Part shown: positions 8,526-17,234 of the stretch, piece after piece | Position numbering within the stretch: the stretch's first letter is position 1 | Layout: each line of letters opens with the position of its first letter | Assembly: GCF_934643285.1 (NCBI RefSeq) | Contig: NZ_CAKUBT010000003.1 | Coordinates: 62,001 to 126,000, forward strand | Source: an uncultured Ellagibacter sp. | GTDB lineage: Bacteria; Actinomycetota; Coriobacteriia; Coriobacteriales; Eggerthellaceae | Reading direction: 5' to 3' | Length of the DNA: 64,000 nucleotides | The notes under the pieces: model-generated | What the model was told of the DNA's origin: nothing | The model's input: only the letters and a program-made list of their open reading frames with translations | The model's database searches: none | Position numbers and translations under genes: made by a program

Positions 8526-9071
8526 TTGGGCTCTTGCAGCCTAAGTGCCGTTCTGGACGTCTTGATTCCAGCGCTCCCGTCGCTTCTCGGCACGCTTATC
8601 GGCGGGGCCGTGACGCTATTTGCGACTTATATGACGGCAAGGCACCAGAATAAGCTCGAGAACAAGAGGCTCGATGCTTCTCGCGAGGATGAGTGGTGGC
8701 GCTTCGAGCGCGACAATCTGGTGGGGCTGCAAGAAGCCGTCCAGCGCGGTATGAGGGCCACGGGGAAATGCTGCCTCTAGATGGATAAGCTTGCTACTGA
8801 AGGGAAGGAATGGGCGGATTGGATTGTTAATCCTGCGGACTCGGAAATGCAGCGCTAGTCGCTGGAGGATATCCTGTTGCTTTCGTGTAGGATCGGCGAC
8901 GTCGAGCTGGTAAAAGCCCTCTCGCCATTTCGCCAGAAGGCTCATAGCGTCACTTCTGGCTCAAGGACCCGTACTCAGCTGTTCGATTCGATGAGGAAGC
9001 TATCCGATGCCTACGATGCCTCTATGGAGGTCATCAGCGAGAAGCTGAAAGACTGCGTTAGGGGTCGCTGA
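8526..9071 (+). pseudogene. Membrane-anchored coiled-coil protein interrupted by two TAG codons
   Basis: One reading frame runs from a TTG at 8526 (GAAAGGA upstream) to TGA at 9069, about 180 codons, broken only by TAG at 8778-8780 and 8856-8858. The N-terminus has a transmembrane segment (ALPSLLGTLIGGAVTLFATY) followed by a charged helix (RHQNKLENKRLDASREDEWW), a layout common in small phage-defence-associated membrane proteins. The sequence between and after the stops stays protein-like (WADWIVNPADSEMQ; SLEDILLLSCRIGDVELVKAL). No frameshift is needed. It is probably a recently inactivated gene; translational readthrough is a less likely alternative. It lies 23 bp behind the kinase gene. Confidence 0.6.
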
Positions 9072-9270
9072 GCCAGGTGAATGGGGGACGGAGGCGCGTT
9101 CGCTCTTGATGAGTTTTGGAGCGTGAGGCCGTGTGGCTCATGCTATATCGGGTTCCGCAATGTCGAGAAGGCCTCATTTCATCTGATATTATGTGACCGA
9201 TTGCGAAGATTGAGCTGATGCCTAAGGTAGTTTCCTGGAAGTCCCAGCCTCTATCGATTGACTTCGACCT

Positions 9271-10170
9271 ATGGCGACGGGCATGCTAGTGAGCGAATTG
9301 CTGACGTATTGGCTAAATAAGCTATGGCTAACGAGTAGGAGGGCGATTGTGCCTGTTGTGGATGAGTATATCGTTAGGATTGATGCGACATTGGCAGCTG
9401 GTAACAGATTGATGATGGGCAAGCTGGTTGAAGAAACCGTATCGGTGTTTGCGAATTCTGACTCGAATATAAAGATTGGGTTGGACAGGTACAAGGCGAG
9501 GGCTATGTCCCTTTCGTCGGAGCCAATTTTTGATGATAAGGGCGATTTGGAGAAGCTAAGGGGAAAGCTTGTCTGCTTAAAGGAATCTCAGCGTAGGGAT
9601 TTGGAAGCGAATCCGGCTCGCTTAGCCCTCTCAGCTGTTGATGAGGATCTCGACGAGTGCGAGCACCTCTTGCTCTCTGGGCAAGAGGAAGAAGTACAGC
9701 CATTCGTTGATAGGATGGTTCAAGTTTACGGGGGTGAAATTAAGAATATCTCGGTAGGCTTGAGGGGCTATGGTTTCGAATCGGAGACTTCGACCTTCAG
9801 GGATGACCTGCTCTATATCAGGGATCACTTGAAGCATTACAGGGCGAAGGTGGCTTCCGGTTTCGCAAAGTCCGCATCGCGCACCGTGAATATTCAATCC
9901 AACGCCGTCAATCACAACAGCGTCGAGAACGTTTTGACGATAACGCAGGTTGCCGAGCAGGTCCAAGCCATTCCGTGTAACGTTTTGGATGACGAGCTGA
10001 AGAAAGAGTTAGAGCTGCTGTTGCTTGATTTGGATATGTCCAAGGGCAAGTCTAAGCAAGATGCGGAGGGGAAGCTCGGAAAGGTCCTAGGCTGGTTGAC
10101 CGACAAGGGCGTTGATGTGGCATTGGCGGCCTTGCCCTATGTGCTCAATGTGTTGCAGACGCTCGTCTGA
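9271..10170 (+). CDS. Hypothetical protein with polar-rich segment and hydrophobic C-terminus
   Basis: I do not recognise a named family. The 299-aa protein is mostly helical in the first 200 residues, then has a polar beta-like segment (RTVNIQSNAVNHNSVENVLT), a charged helix (DDELKKELELLLLDLDMSK) and a hydrophobic end (DKGVDVALAALPYVLNVLQT). That three-part tail is seen in many small proteins and effector tails of bacterial defence loci, and a similar order occurs in the protein at 16736-17101 in this window. The start is uncertain: ATG 9271 has no clear ribosome binding site, and about 200 bp upstream hold a short ORF (from 9219) that could be a frameshifted original N-terminus. Function unknown. 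Confidence 0.55.
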   Translation: MATGMLVSELLTYWLNKLWLTSRRAIVPVVDEYIVRIDATLAAGNRLMMGKLVEETVSVFANSDSNIKIGLDRYKARAMSLSSEPIFDDKGDLEKLRGKLVCLKESQRRDLEANPARLALSAVDEDLDECEHLLLSGQEEEVQPFVDRMVQVYGGEIKNISVGLRGYGFESETSTFRDDLLYIRDHLKHYRAKVASGFAKSASRTVNIQSNAVNHNSVENVLTITQVAEQVQAIPCNVLDDELKKELELLLLDLDMSKGKSKQDAEGKLGKVLGWLTDKGVDVALAALPYVLNVLQTLV

Positions 10171-10273
10171 GCACCTTTCTTATCCCTAACATGATGTGTC
10201 GCTAGACTGTACGCTTGTCAATGCTGTCAGCGTGTCTTTTTGATGGGGCTTTGGTAGTTTGTGTGACAGGGAC

Positions 10274-10560
10274 TTAGCCTAAGAAGCTACCGCTACCCTC
10301 CCTCATCGTCCTCTTGCCCCTCCTTTTCGAGCACTTCCTCTCCTTTGCCGGTCTTTCCGGCAGCGCCGGCTTGCAGCCGCCGCACCTGAGCATGAGCAGC
10401 GCCACGAGGTTGTCCACGTTCTTGAAGCCGTAGCCCATTCTCACGGTGACTTTCACCTTGTTGTTGATGGCCTCCACGCGCCCGTTGCCTATGTCGAATC
10501 TCACCGCCGTGACGATGCCGCAGAAGCGCCTGTGCACTTCTGGCCACCTCCTCGACCTTG
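10274..10560 (-). pseudogene. ISL3-family transposase, C-terminal remnant
   Basis: The minus-strand frame contains NGRVEAINNKVKVTVRMGYG followed by FKNVDNLVALLMLRCGG, which is the C-terminal signature of ISL3 (IS204/IS1001/IS1165) transposases, with the catalytic glutamate in RVEAINN. Only about 75 residues remain out of roughly 400; the N-terminus and the rest of the DDE domain are missing. Confidence 0.75.
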
Positions 10561-10592
10561 CCTATCCCGCACGAGGAGGCGTGCGGGATAGG
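10561..10592. repeat. Inverted repeat beside the ISL3 remnant
   Basis: CCTATCCCGCAC (10561-10572) is the exact complement of GTGCGGGATAGG (10581-10592), with an 8-nt loop. It may be an old transposon end or a terminator; no T run follows. Confidence 0.6.
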
Positions 10593-11076
10593 CCGTAGCT
10601 GGGGTCGGTGTACCAGCCGTCGAACGCAGCGTATGGCATCGCACCGCGAGCTTCACAGGCTGACACGCGAGCTGTCCGTCGCGCCGAGGCCAGGAAGATG
10701 AGGAACTTCGTGTTGATGGTCGACACGAAGGTTCTGCTGAGTGCCGGCAAGGGACGTGGGGCCGAGCATGTCTCGTCGGTGGCTTGCACGTCGGCTCAAG
10801 TGCGCTATGCTGCGGGTATCGATTCCGGCATGGTCGCAACCGGCTGGTAGAGCGCGACCTCCATCAAAGTAACGCCGACGGAAAACAGTTCAAGCGTGCG
10901 ACTGTCGGCGATGATGCTATCATGGCTGTGAGCAGCGTAGCCTCAAAAGACATACCTGCCGCATTTTGTTCCACGAGAATCAGGGGTGCGCGTACAGGTA
11001 GTTGTGAGAGTTTTGTTAGTGCATACGTGCGCTAGCGTGGCGTAGCCCGGCACTTGGGCGTTTCAGGAGGACAGGC
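10593..11076. other. Non-coding or degenerate stretch
   Basis: Several short open frames are present on both strands but none shows a domain, good start or consistent codon pattern. Given the ISL3 remnant beside it, this is probably decayed transposon DNA plus the upstream region of the gene at 11077, whose ribosome binding site is CAGGAGG. Confidence 0.5.
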
Positions 11077-11349
11077 ATGAATCTTGACAACCTCTCGCGT
11101 GAGGTAAGGATGGTTTGTCGCGCATGCGGCAACGACGAGTTCGAATATGACGACGTCGCTGGTGATTTGTCAAATGCGCCGGATGAAACCGAGCTCAAAT
11201 GCGCCCACTGTAGCCTGAAAACCACGAAAGGAGCGCTCATAGAGGATAATTCCGAGTCTATCAGCGCTGCCGTTGACGAGATTTCTGAAGAAGTCGTGGC
11301 CGCTGTTCAAAAAGAGCTTGATACGGTTTTCAAGAAGGCTTTTCGCTAA
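11077..11349 (+). CDS. Small zinc-ribbon protein
   Basis: The 90-aa protein begins behind a good CAGGAGG site. It has two CxxC pairs (VCRACGNDEF at 14-17 and LKCAHCSLKTT at 42-45), consistent with one structural zinc ribbon, and an acidic amphipathic helix at the C-terminus (SAAVDEISEEVVAAVQKELD). Its stop overlaps the ATG of the next gene (TAATG), so the two are translationally coupled. The pair leads into the OLD nuclease and helicase genes, suggesting an accessory role in that locus, though it could equally be an independent module. No specific family is recognised. Confidence 0.7.
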   Translation: MNLDNLSREVRMVCRACGNDEFEYDDVAGDLSNAPDETELKCAHCSLKTTKGALIEDNSESISAAVDEISEEVVAAVQKELDTVFKKAFR

Positions 11350-11816
11350 TGGATCTTGCAAGCATTGATGCAGCAACGGCCATTGGTGATGTCATCGCTT
11401 TGGCCGCGCTTGTGACTTCGATTGTCTCTATTCGCAAATCCAACAAGGCGGAGTCATTGCAGGCCAAGGTTGCCGAACTTGATGCCAAGCTGAAGGCTTA
11501 TGAGCTTGCTGATGCCGAGGAGGGACGCAAGGCCTGTGTAGAGGCTCGCGCAATCAGCGTCGGCAAGGGACGGCGCCTAAGGATTTGCAATGTTGGCAAG
11601 GAGCCCGCTAGAGAGGTGGACTTCAAGGTCCTGGACAAGGACAGGGCAGGGCTTGTGATGAGGGACCATGTACCCTTTCCAGAGCTCGAATACCAGAAGA
11701 GCTTCGACGAGGTGCTCATTACATATCTGGGTTTGAACCCTGTTTTTGACGTCGAAGTGAGTTGGGTTGACGCTGAGGGCGGCCGTCAGGCAAAAATCAG
11801 CCACATAAGCCTTTAA
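11349..11816 (+). CDS. N-terminally membrane-anchored hypothetical protein
   Basis: The 155-aa protein has one N-terminal hydrophobic segment (IGDVIALAALVTSIVSI), then a short coiled coil (KAESLQAKVAELDAKLKAYE), then a beta-rich domain of about 95 residues (RLRICNVGKEPAREVDFKVL and FDVEVSWVDAEGGRQAKIS). The C-terminal part resembles the Ig-like fold of small proteins in which a membrane helix is followed by a soluble sensor-like domain. It starts inside the stop of the preceding zinc-ribbon gene and lies 69 bp before the OLD nuclease start. It probably sits in the cytoplasmic membrane with the domain in the cytosol (positive residues follow the helix). Function unknown. Confidence 0.65.
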   Translation: MDLASIDAATAIGDVIALAALVTSIVSIRKSNKAESLQAKVAELDAKLKAYELADAEEGRKACVEARAISVGKGRRLRICNVGKEPAREVDFKVLDKDRAGLVMRDHVPFPELEYQKSFDEVLITYLGLNPVFDVEVSWVDAEGGRQAKISHISL

Positions 11817-11885
11817 ATCACCTGCAGTGGGCAAGTAAGGGGTTCCAACATACGTAAATAATTCTCGTTGGCAGGGAGGTGCCGA

Positions 11886-13589
11886 GTGGAGCAAGGGCTA
11901 TATGTCAAAGAGCTTTATATCGAGGGATTCAAGAAGTTCTCTGAACCAGTGCGCATCTCGTTGAAGCAGGGCATGAACGTACTTGTCGGCAATAACGATT
12001 TCGGCAAGAGCACAATACTGGAGGCACTCCATCTCGTTTTGACGGGCACTTTTCGCGGGCGGTCCCTCAACCAGGCGCTTACGCAGGATCTTTTCAGCAT
12101 CGACGCCGTCGGGCGTTATTTCGACATGCTCAGGAGCGGCCATGTGGTGGAGCCGCCGTGTATACGGATCGAGGCGACGTTTGACGGCGCTGATGCGCAC
12201 GAGCTCGCAAAGTACGAAGGCGACAATAATGTGGGTAAGGCGCCCGCATCAGGTGTTGGCATCCTTATTGAACTTGATCGTGACGAGTTCGGCCCCGAGT
12301 TCGATGAATACGTCAAAGGGCTTGAAGGCAACGCTCTGCCTATCGAGTACTATCACGCTAAGCGCTATACTTTATCGCGCCACAGGCTCGTGGCTTCGAC
12401 GCTGGGCTTTCGGTCTTGTTTGATTGACTCCTCGGGCAATGCGAGGAGCGGGAGTCAGCAGTCTTATATCTCGCACCTTGCAAAGGATGTATTGGACCGC
12501 GACGACCAAATCGCCGTTTTGCAGGCATATCGGCAGACGCGGGTACAATTTGACGGCTGCGACGCTGTCGCCAATGCCAACTCCCTGCTTTCCGATAAAG
12601 TTTCGAGTCTGACGGGAAAGAAGGTCAGCTTTAGAAGCGATATGGGCAACAAACAGGCCTGGGAGTCTGGTGTGGTGGCTGCGCTAGACTCAATTGCCTT
12701 CATGCATGCCGGCGCCGGTTCCCAAAATATGGCCGAAGTCGAGCTTGCGCTTGCGAAAAGCGGTGATTGCGGCTCTGGTGTAATCTTGCTTGAGGAGCCG
12801 GAGGCCCATCTCTCCCATGCAAACCTCAATGCGCTTCTTGAGGGGGTTTGCGAGCGTCTGGGCGGCCAGCAGGTACTTGTGAGCACGCACAGCAGTTTTG
12901 TTGCCAACAAGCTCTACCTCGGTAACCTGCTTATCGTGGGTCCTGACGGCAACGCCGCAAGGCTAAGTGACGCCTGCGATTCCGCTACATTTCGCTTCTT
13001 CGAGAAGCTGCCCGGCTACTCGACCCTACGCTTCCTTCTTTGTAAGGCGGCCATTCTTGTGGAGGGCGATTCGGATGAGCTTATAGTGCAGCGGGCATAC
13101 ATGGACTCGCACAAAGGACGTTTGCCCATACAGGAGGGGATCGAAGTTGTCTCGGTCGCCAACTCGGCGCAAAGGTTCTTGCAGATGGCCGAGGCTGTCT
13201 CGCAGCCGGTTGTTGCGCTGACGGATAATGATGGTGATGTAGATAAAAGGCGTTCGCAGTACGGTCGCTACTGGTTGCTTTGCGACGGGCAAGCACCCAT
13301 CGGCGCCCGTATCGCCGTCAGCTTCCCTGGCAGATGCTTGGAACGAGGGTCCATCGAGGATTACTCGTACAACACGCTCGAACCTGAGCTTTTGGAGGCC
13401 AACGGCCTCCAAAAGACTGGGGCTGTCTTAGATAAAGCTTTCAAGGACCGCGACACCGCCCTGAGACACATGAGGGCAAGTAAGACCGAGTGCGCGTACA
13501 AGTTCTTTACGGCTGATGAGGACATTGTCTGGCCCGAATATATCGTGCGCGCCATAGAGTTTATCGATGCGGCCATAGGGCGTGGGTAG
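11886..13589 (+). CDS. gajA: OLD-family ATPase/TOPRIM nuclease (GajA-like)
   Basis: GTG 11886 is chosen because GGGAGGT lies 5 bp upstream. The 567-aa protein has an ABC-type ATPase followed by a TOPRIM nuclease. The Walker A GNNDFGKST is at 35-43, Walker B ILLEEPEAHLS near 301, and the H-loop STHSSF near 333. The TOPRIM part has LVEGDSDELIV near 392 and ALTDNDGD near 444, supplying the metal-binding Glu and Asp residues. Length and order match GajA (about 580 aa), the DNA-nicking subunit of Gabija, whose activity is held in check by nucleotides and released during phage infection. The gene for a UvrD-like helicase follows 1 bp later, as in Gabija. A stand-alone class 2 OLD protein is the alternative. 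Confidence 0.8.
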   Translation: MEQGLYVKELYIEGFKKFSEPVRISLKQGMNVLVGNNDFGKSTILEALHLVLTGTFRGRSLNQALTQDLFSIDAVGRYFDMLRSGHVVEPPCIRIEATFDGADAHELAKYEGDNNVGKAPASGVGILIELDRDEFGPEFDEYVKGLEGNALPIEYYHAKRYTLSRHRLVASTLGFRSCLIDSSGNARSGSQQSYISHLAKDVLDRDDQIAVLQAYRQTRVQFDGCDAVANANSLLSDKVSSLTGKKVSFRSDMGNKQAWESGVVAALDSIAFMHAGAGSQNMAEVELALAKSGDCGSGVILLEEPEAHLSHANLNALLEGVCERLGGQQVLVSTHSSFVANKLYLGNLLIVGPDGNAARLSDACDSATFRFFEKLPGYSTLRFLLCKAAILVEGDSDELIVQRAYMDSHKGRLPIQEGIEVVSVANSAQRFLQMAEAVSQPVVALTDNDGDVDKRRSQYGRYWLLCDGQAPIGARIAVSFPGRCLERGSIEDYSYNTLEPELLEANGLQKTGAVLDKAFKDRDTALRHMRASKTECAYKFFTADEDIVWPEYIVRAIEFIDAAIGRG

Positions 13590-13590
13590 C

Positions 13591-14694
13591 ATGGCTGGCG
13601 TGTTCTATGACGCTGCCGCTGGGTCGGGCAAGACAACGCATTTGACGAGGTTGGCGGCGGCGTGCACAGATAAGCGCGTGCTATTCACTACCTTCACAGA
13701 TGAGAACGCTGACGAGATTAGGCGCGTCTTTTTGCGTGAGTATGGGCATGCTCCCGGAAACGTTGACATCGTGCCTTGGTACACGTTCCTTTTGCGGGAA
13801 GGTGTGAAGCCCTATCAGGGTTCAGTAGGGCTTGGCGATGAAGAGATTTGCGGTATCAAGCTCGTTAACGGAGCTTCCGCTCTAAGAAGCCGAAAGGGCG
13901 ATTTACGGCATTACGCTCTCCGTCAGTCTGACGGGAGCCTTCGTGTTTATAGCGACAAAGTTGCCGAGTTAGCTCTCTATATTGATGAGAAGATCGAAGG
14001 GCTTGTTTTTGACAGGATTTCGCGGCTCTACTCAATGGTCTGCATAGATGAGGTGCAGGACATGTCAGGCTACGACCTTGAATTCATTGCCGCCATAATC
14101 GGCAAGGTTAAGGATGTACGTCTCGCCGGCGATTTGCGACAGGCAACATATCGCACCTCCAACGTGACGAAAAACAAGCAGTATCGAGTGAAGGGATTTG
14201 GGCGGTTCCTGTTGGATAGGCACCTCGATTGTTCTATTGACTCCGAAACTCTCCGAACGTGCCACCGTTGTTCTCAAGAGATTACGGATTTGGCTGATGC
14301 ACTATACCCGGACTTTCCTGCGACCGTATCGTCGACTGACACATTTTCCGACGAGGACCATGCCGGTGTTTTCCTTGTCAGAGAGTCTGATGCCGCGGCG
14401 TACAACGAGCGTTACGGTGCGGCTTGCCTTGTTCATGACAAGCGGACAAAAGTCCCTTCGGACGTTCGAGCTCAGAACATGGGCGCCGTGAAGGGCAGAA
14501 CTTTCGACCGGGTTTTGTTGTTCCCGACTTCCAAAATGCGCGACTGGTTGTTAAATCATGATGCAAACCTTGAGCAGGCGACGAGGGCGAAGCTCTATGT
14601 TGCGATAACGAGAGCGAGGCTGAGCGTTGCTGTGGTAATTCCCGATCATCTGGCTTGCGACTTGCCTTGTGGATTCAGCGTATGGAGCCGTTGA
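13591..14694 (+). CDS. gajB: UvrD-like superfamily 1 helicase (GajB-like)
   Basis: ATG 13591 follows the nuclease stop by one base; a GTG at 13582 overlapping that stop is possible. The 367-aa protein shows SF1A motifs: Walker A in YDAAAGSGKTTHL near residue 8, motif II CIDEVQDM, motif III LAGDLRQATYR, and C-terminal motifs V/VI (MGAVKGRTFDRVLLFPT; LYVAITRARLSV). It is shorter than typical GajB (about 490 aa) and much shorter than UvrD, with reduced 1B and 2B insertions. In Gabija, GajB associates with GajA and is thought to sense or remodel DNA ends. Gene order and tight spacing support that pairing. The shortness makes this a divergent member. Confidence 0.75.
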   Translation: MAGVFYDAAAGSGKTTHLTRLAAACTDKRVLFTTFTDENADEIRRVFLREYGHAPGNVDIVPWYTFLLREGVKPYQGSVGLGDEEICGIKLVNGASALRSRKGDLRHYALRQSDGSLRVYSDKVAELALYIDEKIEGLVFDRISRLYSMVCIDEVQDMSGYDLEFIAAIIGKVKDVRLAGDLRQATYRTSNVTKNKQYRVKGFGRFLLDRHLDCSIDSETLRTCHRCSQEITDLADALYPDFPATVSSTDTFSDEDHAGVFLVRESDAAAYNERYGAACLVHDKRTKVPSDVRAQNMGAVKGRTFDRVLLFPTSKMRDWLLNHDANLEQATRAKLYVAITRARLSVAVVIPDHLACDLPCGFSVWSR

Positions 14695-15198
14695 AGCGTG
14701 TCAGGCGTATAGAGTGCTGTCTGGCCGTCGATGCGGCCGTCAAAGACGGTGCTCGCTCAACAAGGTGGCGAAGCTTGGCCTGTGCAAATGGATGGCCCGT
14801 TTCCGCGAGGCGGATTCCGGCCGCTTTCCCCACAGGTCGAGCGAGACGTCGAGTTGGTGAAGTTCGCGTGCCTTGGCGTCGTCGACGCTAGGGCTGTCGT
14901 CGCGGCTCCGGGCAGTGGCGTCGTTGCGAACCTGTCTTCCGCTCCCCTAAGCCGTCCGAAAACTGAAGTTTTCCGACTCTTTAGCTCACAATCCTGCCTT
15001 ACTTTCGCACGTGCGGATTCCTGCTCTGACCTGACGTTTCGACAGCCGCCGGTGGCGGAAGGTGCACCTCCGCACCGAAGCCTTCCTAGCTCCTCATCGC
15101 CTCCATCAGAGCGTCGAAGCCCAGCAGCCCCCTTGACCTGGCGCGTTTGTGAACAGGACCATGAGCGCGAATTCGCCGCTTGCCTTCCCAAGGTCGCG
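14695..15198. other. Degenerate stretch after the helicase
   Basis: No convincing gene. Fragments of plausible protein are out of frame with each other. An AAAACTGAAGTTTT palindrome lies near 14957-14970. The stretch probably represents decayed transposon DNA joining the IstB fragment that follows. Confidence 0.45.
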
Positions 15199-15530
15199 CT
15201 ATTCCCCCTTGCCGTACTTAGCCCGCATGTTCACCTCTCCCATCTCTACCCACGAGGCGTTGTGGACGATGCGGTCCATGATGGCGTCGGCGTGGATGCC
15301 GCCGTCGAGCCTGGCATGCCAGTCCTTTTGCTGGAACTGCGTGCAGAAGATCGTGGGGGTCTCCTTGAATCGCCTCTCCATCACCTCGAGCATGAAGGCG
15401 CGGAAGCCCTCGTCGGGCTTCTCGAGCAGCCATTTGTCCAGCACGAGCAGCTGGAAGTTCGCCATCTTCCTCACGAGCTTGGCGTCGCTCCCGGTCTTAT
15501 CGACGGCGAGCCGGCGCTGCTGTATTCCGT
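15199..15530 (-). pseudogene. IS21 helper ATPase (IstB), C-terminal fragment
   Basis: The minus frame reads KLVRKMANFQLLVLDKWLLE, then FKETPTIFCTQFQQKDWHAR and ADAIMDRIVHNASWVEM. This is the Walker B to C-terminal part of IstB/DnaC-like transposition helpers. The N-terminal Walker A half and IstA are absent on this side. Confidence 0.8.
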
Positions 15531-15653
15531 AACATCTAAGTCGACATAAACGTCAGCCGAAAGTCGACACTTCCCGCATGGGACATGCTGGCCAAGTCTA
15601 TGGGCTACCTTGACGGGTGCTATGTATCCGCTAAAGGAGGTCCGGAAAGGAAA

Positions 15654-15803
15654 TGATCAGCACGTCTAATCAGAATGATCGCATGCGCCAGCTGTGACAC
15701 CAAGGGGACAGCGTCTCCGAGATAGCGAGGAAGACAGGGGTGTGCCGGGACACGGTCTACAAGTGCGCGGCAGGGAGGACTTTAGCGAGGAGCTCCAAAG
15801 GAA
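15654..15803 (+). pseudogene. IS21 transposase (IstA), N-terminal fragment
   Basis: Behind AAAGGAGG the frame from ATG 15654 reads MISTSNQNDRMRQL, a stop (TGA where Trp is expected), then HQGDSVSEIARKTGVCRDTV, the IstA helix-turn-helix. It ends where the zinc-ribbon frame begins, so it seems to have landed on, or recombined with, that gene's 5' end. Confidence 0.65.
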
Positions 15804-16484
15804 GTGCGGGTGTTCAACGACCTCGCGAGCCAACACCTCGAGCTTCTGGCTGAGTGGGATTGGGGGCCGAACGGCGACCTGAGGCCCGACGGCATCGTCT
15901 CCGGCAGCGCGAGGAGGGTCTGGTGGAGATGCGGGCATGGGCACGCATGGCAGATATCCGCTTACAACAGAACCGGCGGCGCTGACCGTGGTTGCCCCTA
16001 CTGCGGCGACCGCAAGGTGCTGAAAGGCTACAACGACCTGAGGACGACGCATCCCAAGATCGCGAGGGAGTGGAACAAGGAGCGCAACGGCGACCTGAAG
16101 CCGACCGATGTGATCGCCAACTCCAACAAGCGCGTCTGGTGGAAGTGCAAGGAGGGCCACGAGTGGTCCGGCCTCATAGCGAACCGAGCGCGCAAGGGCA
16201 AGGCGGACCCGGGCTGCCCGTACTGCTCGGGGCGCAAGGTGCTCGCCGGCTACAACGACCTGGCCACCACGCATCCCAGCATAGCGGCCATGTGGCACCC
16301 GCGCATGAACAAGCGCTTGAAGCCCACCGGCGTGCAGGCCGTAAGCCGCAAGCCCGCATGGTGGCGCGGCGGGTGCGGCCACGTCTGCCAGATGGCCGTC
16401 CGCGACAGGGTGAGGGCCAGGCCGGGCTACTGCCCGTACTGTTCGGGGAGGAAGAGGCCCGAGAGGCCGATAAGGCTCGACTAG
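15804..16484 (+). CDS. Zinc-ribbon tandem-repeat protein (probable 5'-truncated), copy 1
   Basis: The 226-aa product consists of about 3.3 repeats of a roughly 65-residue unit: GYNDLATTHP, an Trp-rich stretch with NGDLKPT, VWWKCKEGHEW, then GCPYCSGRKVL. Each unit has a C..GH and a CPYC pair, matching the treble-clef/zinc-ribbon repeat proteins (DUF4379-like), which often occur beside DNA-modifying or mobile genes. The start is a GTG at 15804 directly behind IstA debris, so the original N-terminus is probably lost. Two more partial copies exist at 27520-27668 and 36150-36534, followed by the same downstream DNA. Probably a nucleic-acid-binding protein; function unknown. Confidence 0.65.
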   Translation: MRVFNDLASQHLELLAEWDWGPNGDLRPDGIVSGSARRVWWRCGHGHAWQISAYNRTGGADRGCPYCGDRKVLKGYNDLRTTHPKIAREWNKERNGDLKPTDVIANSNKRVWWKCKEGHEWSGLIANRARKGKADPGCPYCSGRKVLAGYNDLATTHPSIAAMWHPRMNKRLKPTGVQAVSRKPAWWRGGCGHVCQMAVRDRVRARPGYCPYCSGRKRPERPIRLD

Positions 16485-16600
16485 CCCTCGGCCCCTCGGC
16501 GAGGAAGGAATGGGGGCGGGTCGGCGCCTCCTGCCTATAGGCGTGATTTTGCGAATATTGGACTGGACGGGTATGCGTGGCAGCTATGGGGGCTGCATCA
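16485..16600 (+). repeat. Conserved tail shared by all three zinc-ribbon copies
   Basis: The DNA after the stop (CCCTCGGCCCCTCGGCGAGG through GATTTTGCGAATATTGGACT) recurs with few changes at 27669-27785 and 36535-36650. The duplicated unit therefore extends beyond the coding region. Confidence 0.85.
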
Positions 16601-16735
16601 TTTTCGATGGCTGCTTGGGTTGCGGGCGCATGGGGACGTGGAGAGGATGGGCGGATAAACCTAGGAAGGCTACGGCAGCTCCGATGGTGAGGCGGCTTGC
16701 AAAGATTAGATGCAAGCCGCCTCATTTTTCGCAAA

Positions 16736-17101
16736 CTATCCCAGGGTCCCCGGGAAATGCGTCGACACGAATGTGGCTAGGGCTGCGACATGCGTCGCGA
16801 AGGACGAGCAGTCGTTGAAGCCCTTGAGGCTGTTCATGATCGTTTTGATGATTGAGGGTTTAGGCTGCGCATCGGACAGGGCCTCCTTCATAGCCTCGAT
16901 GGTTTCCAGGGCGGCTTGCTGCCTATCGGCATCGAGATCGCTTGTCGACTTTTTCAGGTCTTCCAGGATCGTCTTGAGCTCTTCGGCCGCCGCGCTGTTC
17001 GTCTGGTTTGCCGTGACCGATGCGTTGTCCGTTGCCATGGCTGCCACGGCGCCGCCATGGTTCCCGAAATAATTGAACTGCGAGACGTTGCTGTCGAGGC
17101 C
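16736..17101 (-). CDS. Small hypothetical protein with Asn/Ala-rich N-terminus
   Basis: The start at 17101 has GGAGGG nine bases upstream on the minus strand; longer upstream frames lack a site. The 121-aa product has an N-terminal polar segment (NVSQFNYFGNHGGAVAAMAT, then NASVTANQTNSAAAEELK), a charged helix and a hydrophobic C-terminus (FATHVAALATFVSTHF). The order resembles the tail of the protein at 9271-10170. No named domain is recognised. The gene runs against the recombinase remnants beside it and has its own ribosome binding site, so it may still be expressed. Confidence 0.55.
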   Translation of the reverse strand, partial: GLDSNVSQFNYFGNHGGAVAAMATDNASVTANQTNSAAAEELKTILEDLKKSTSDLDADRQQAALETIEAMKEALSDAQPKPSIIKTIMNSLKGFNDCSSFATHVAALATFVSTHFPGTLG

Positions 17102-17234
17102 CATTTCTATTCCCTCCAATGTGAGCGTGCGGCTAACGCCCGCCACCAAGCGCCGGGCGACTTCTTCGAGGAAGTTCTTCGCCATGACGTCGAGCACCTG
17201 CGCGAGGCGGCCGGCGATTGGCCGGTGGTGCTGC

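Noticed and set aside
11868..11886. TTG 11868 as start of the OLD nuclease
   Set aside because: GTG 11886 has GGGAGGT at a proper distance; the extra six residues contain that site.
14731..15549. 272-aa plus-strand frame
   Set aside because: Covers degenerate DNA and the antisense of the IstB fragment; no motif.
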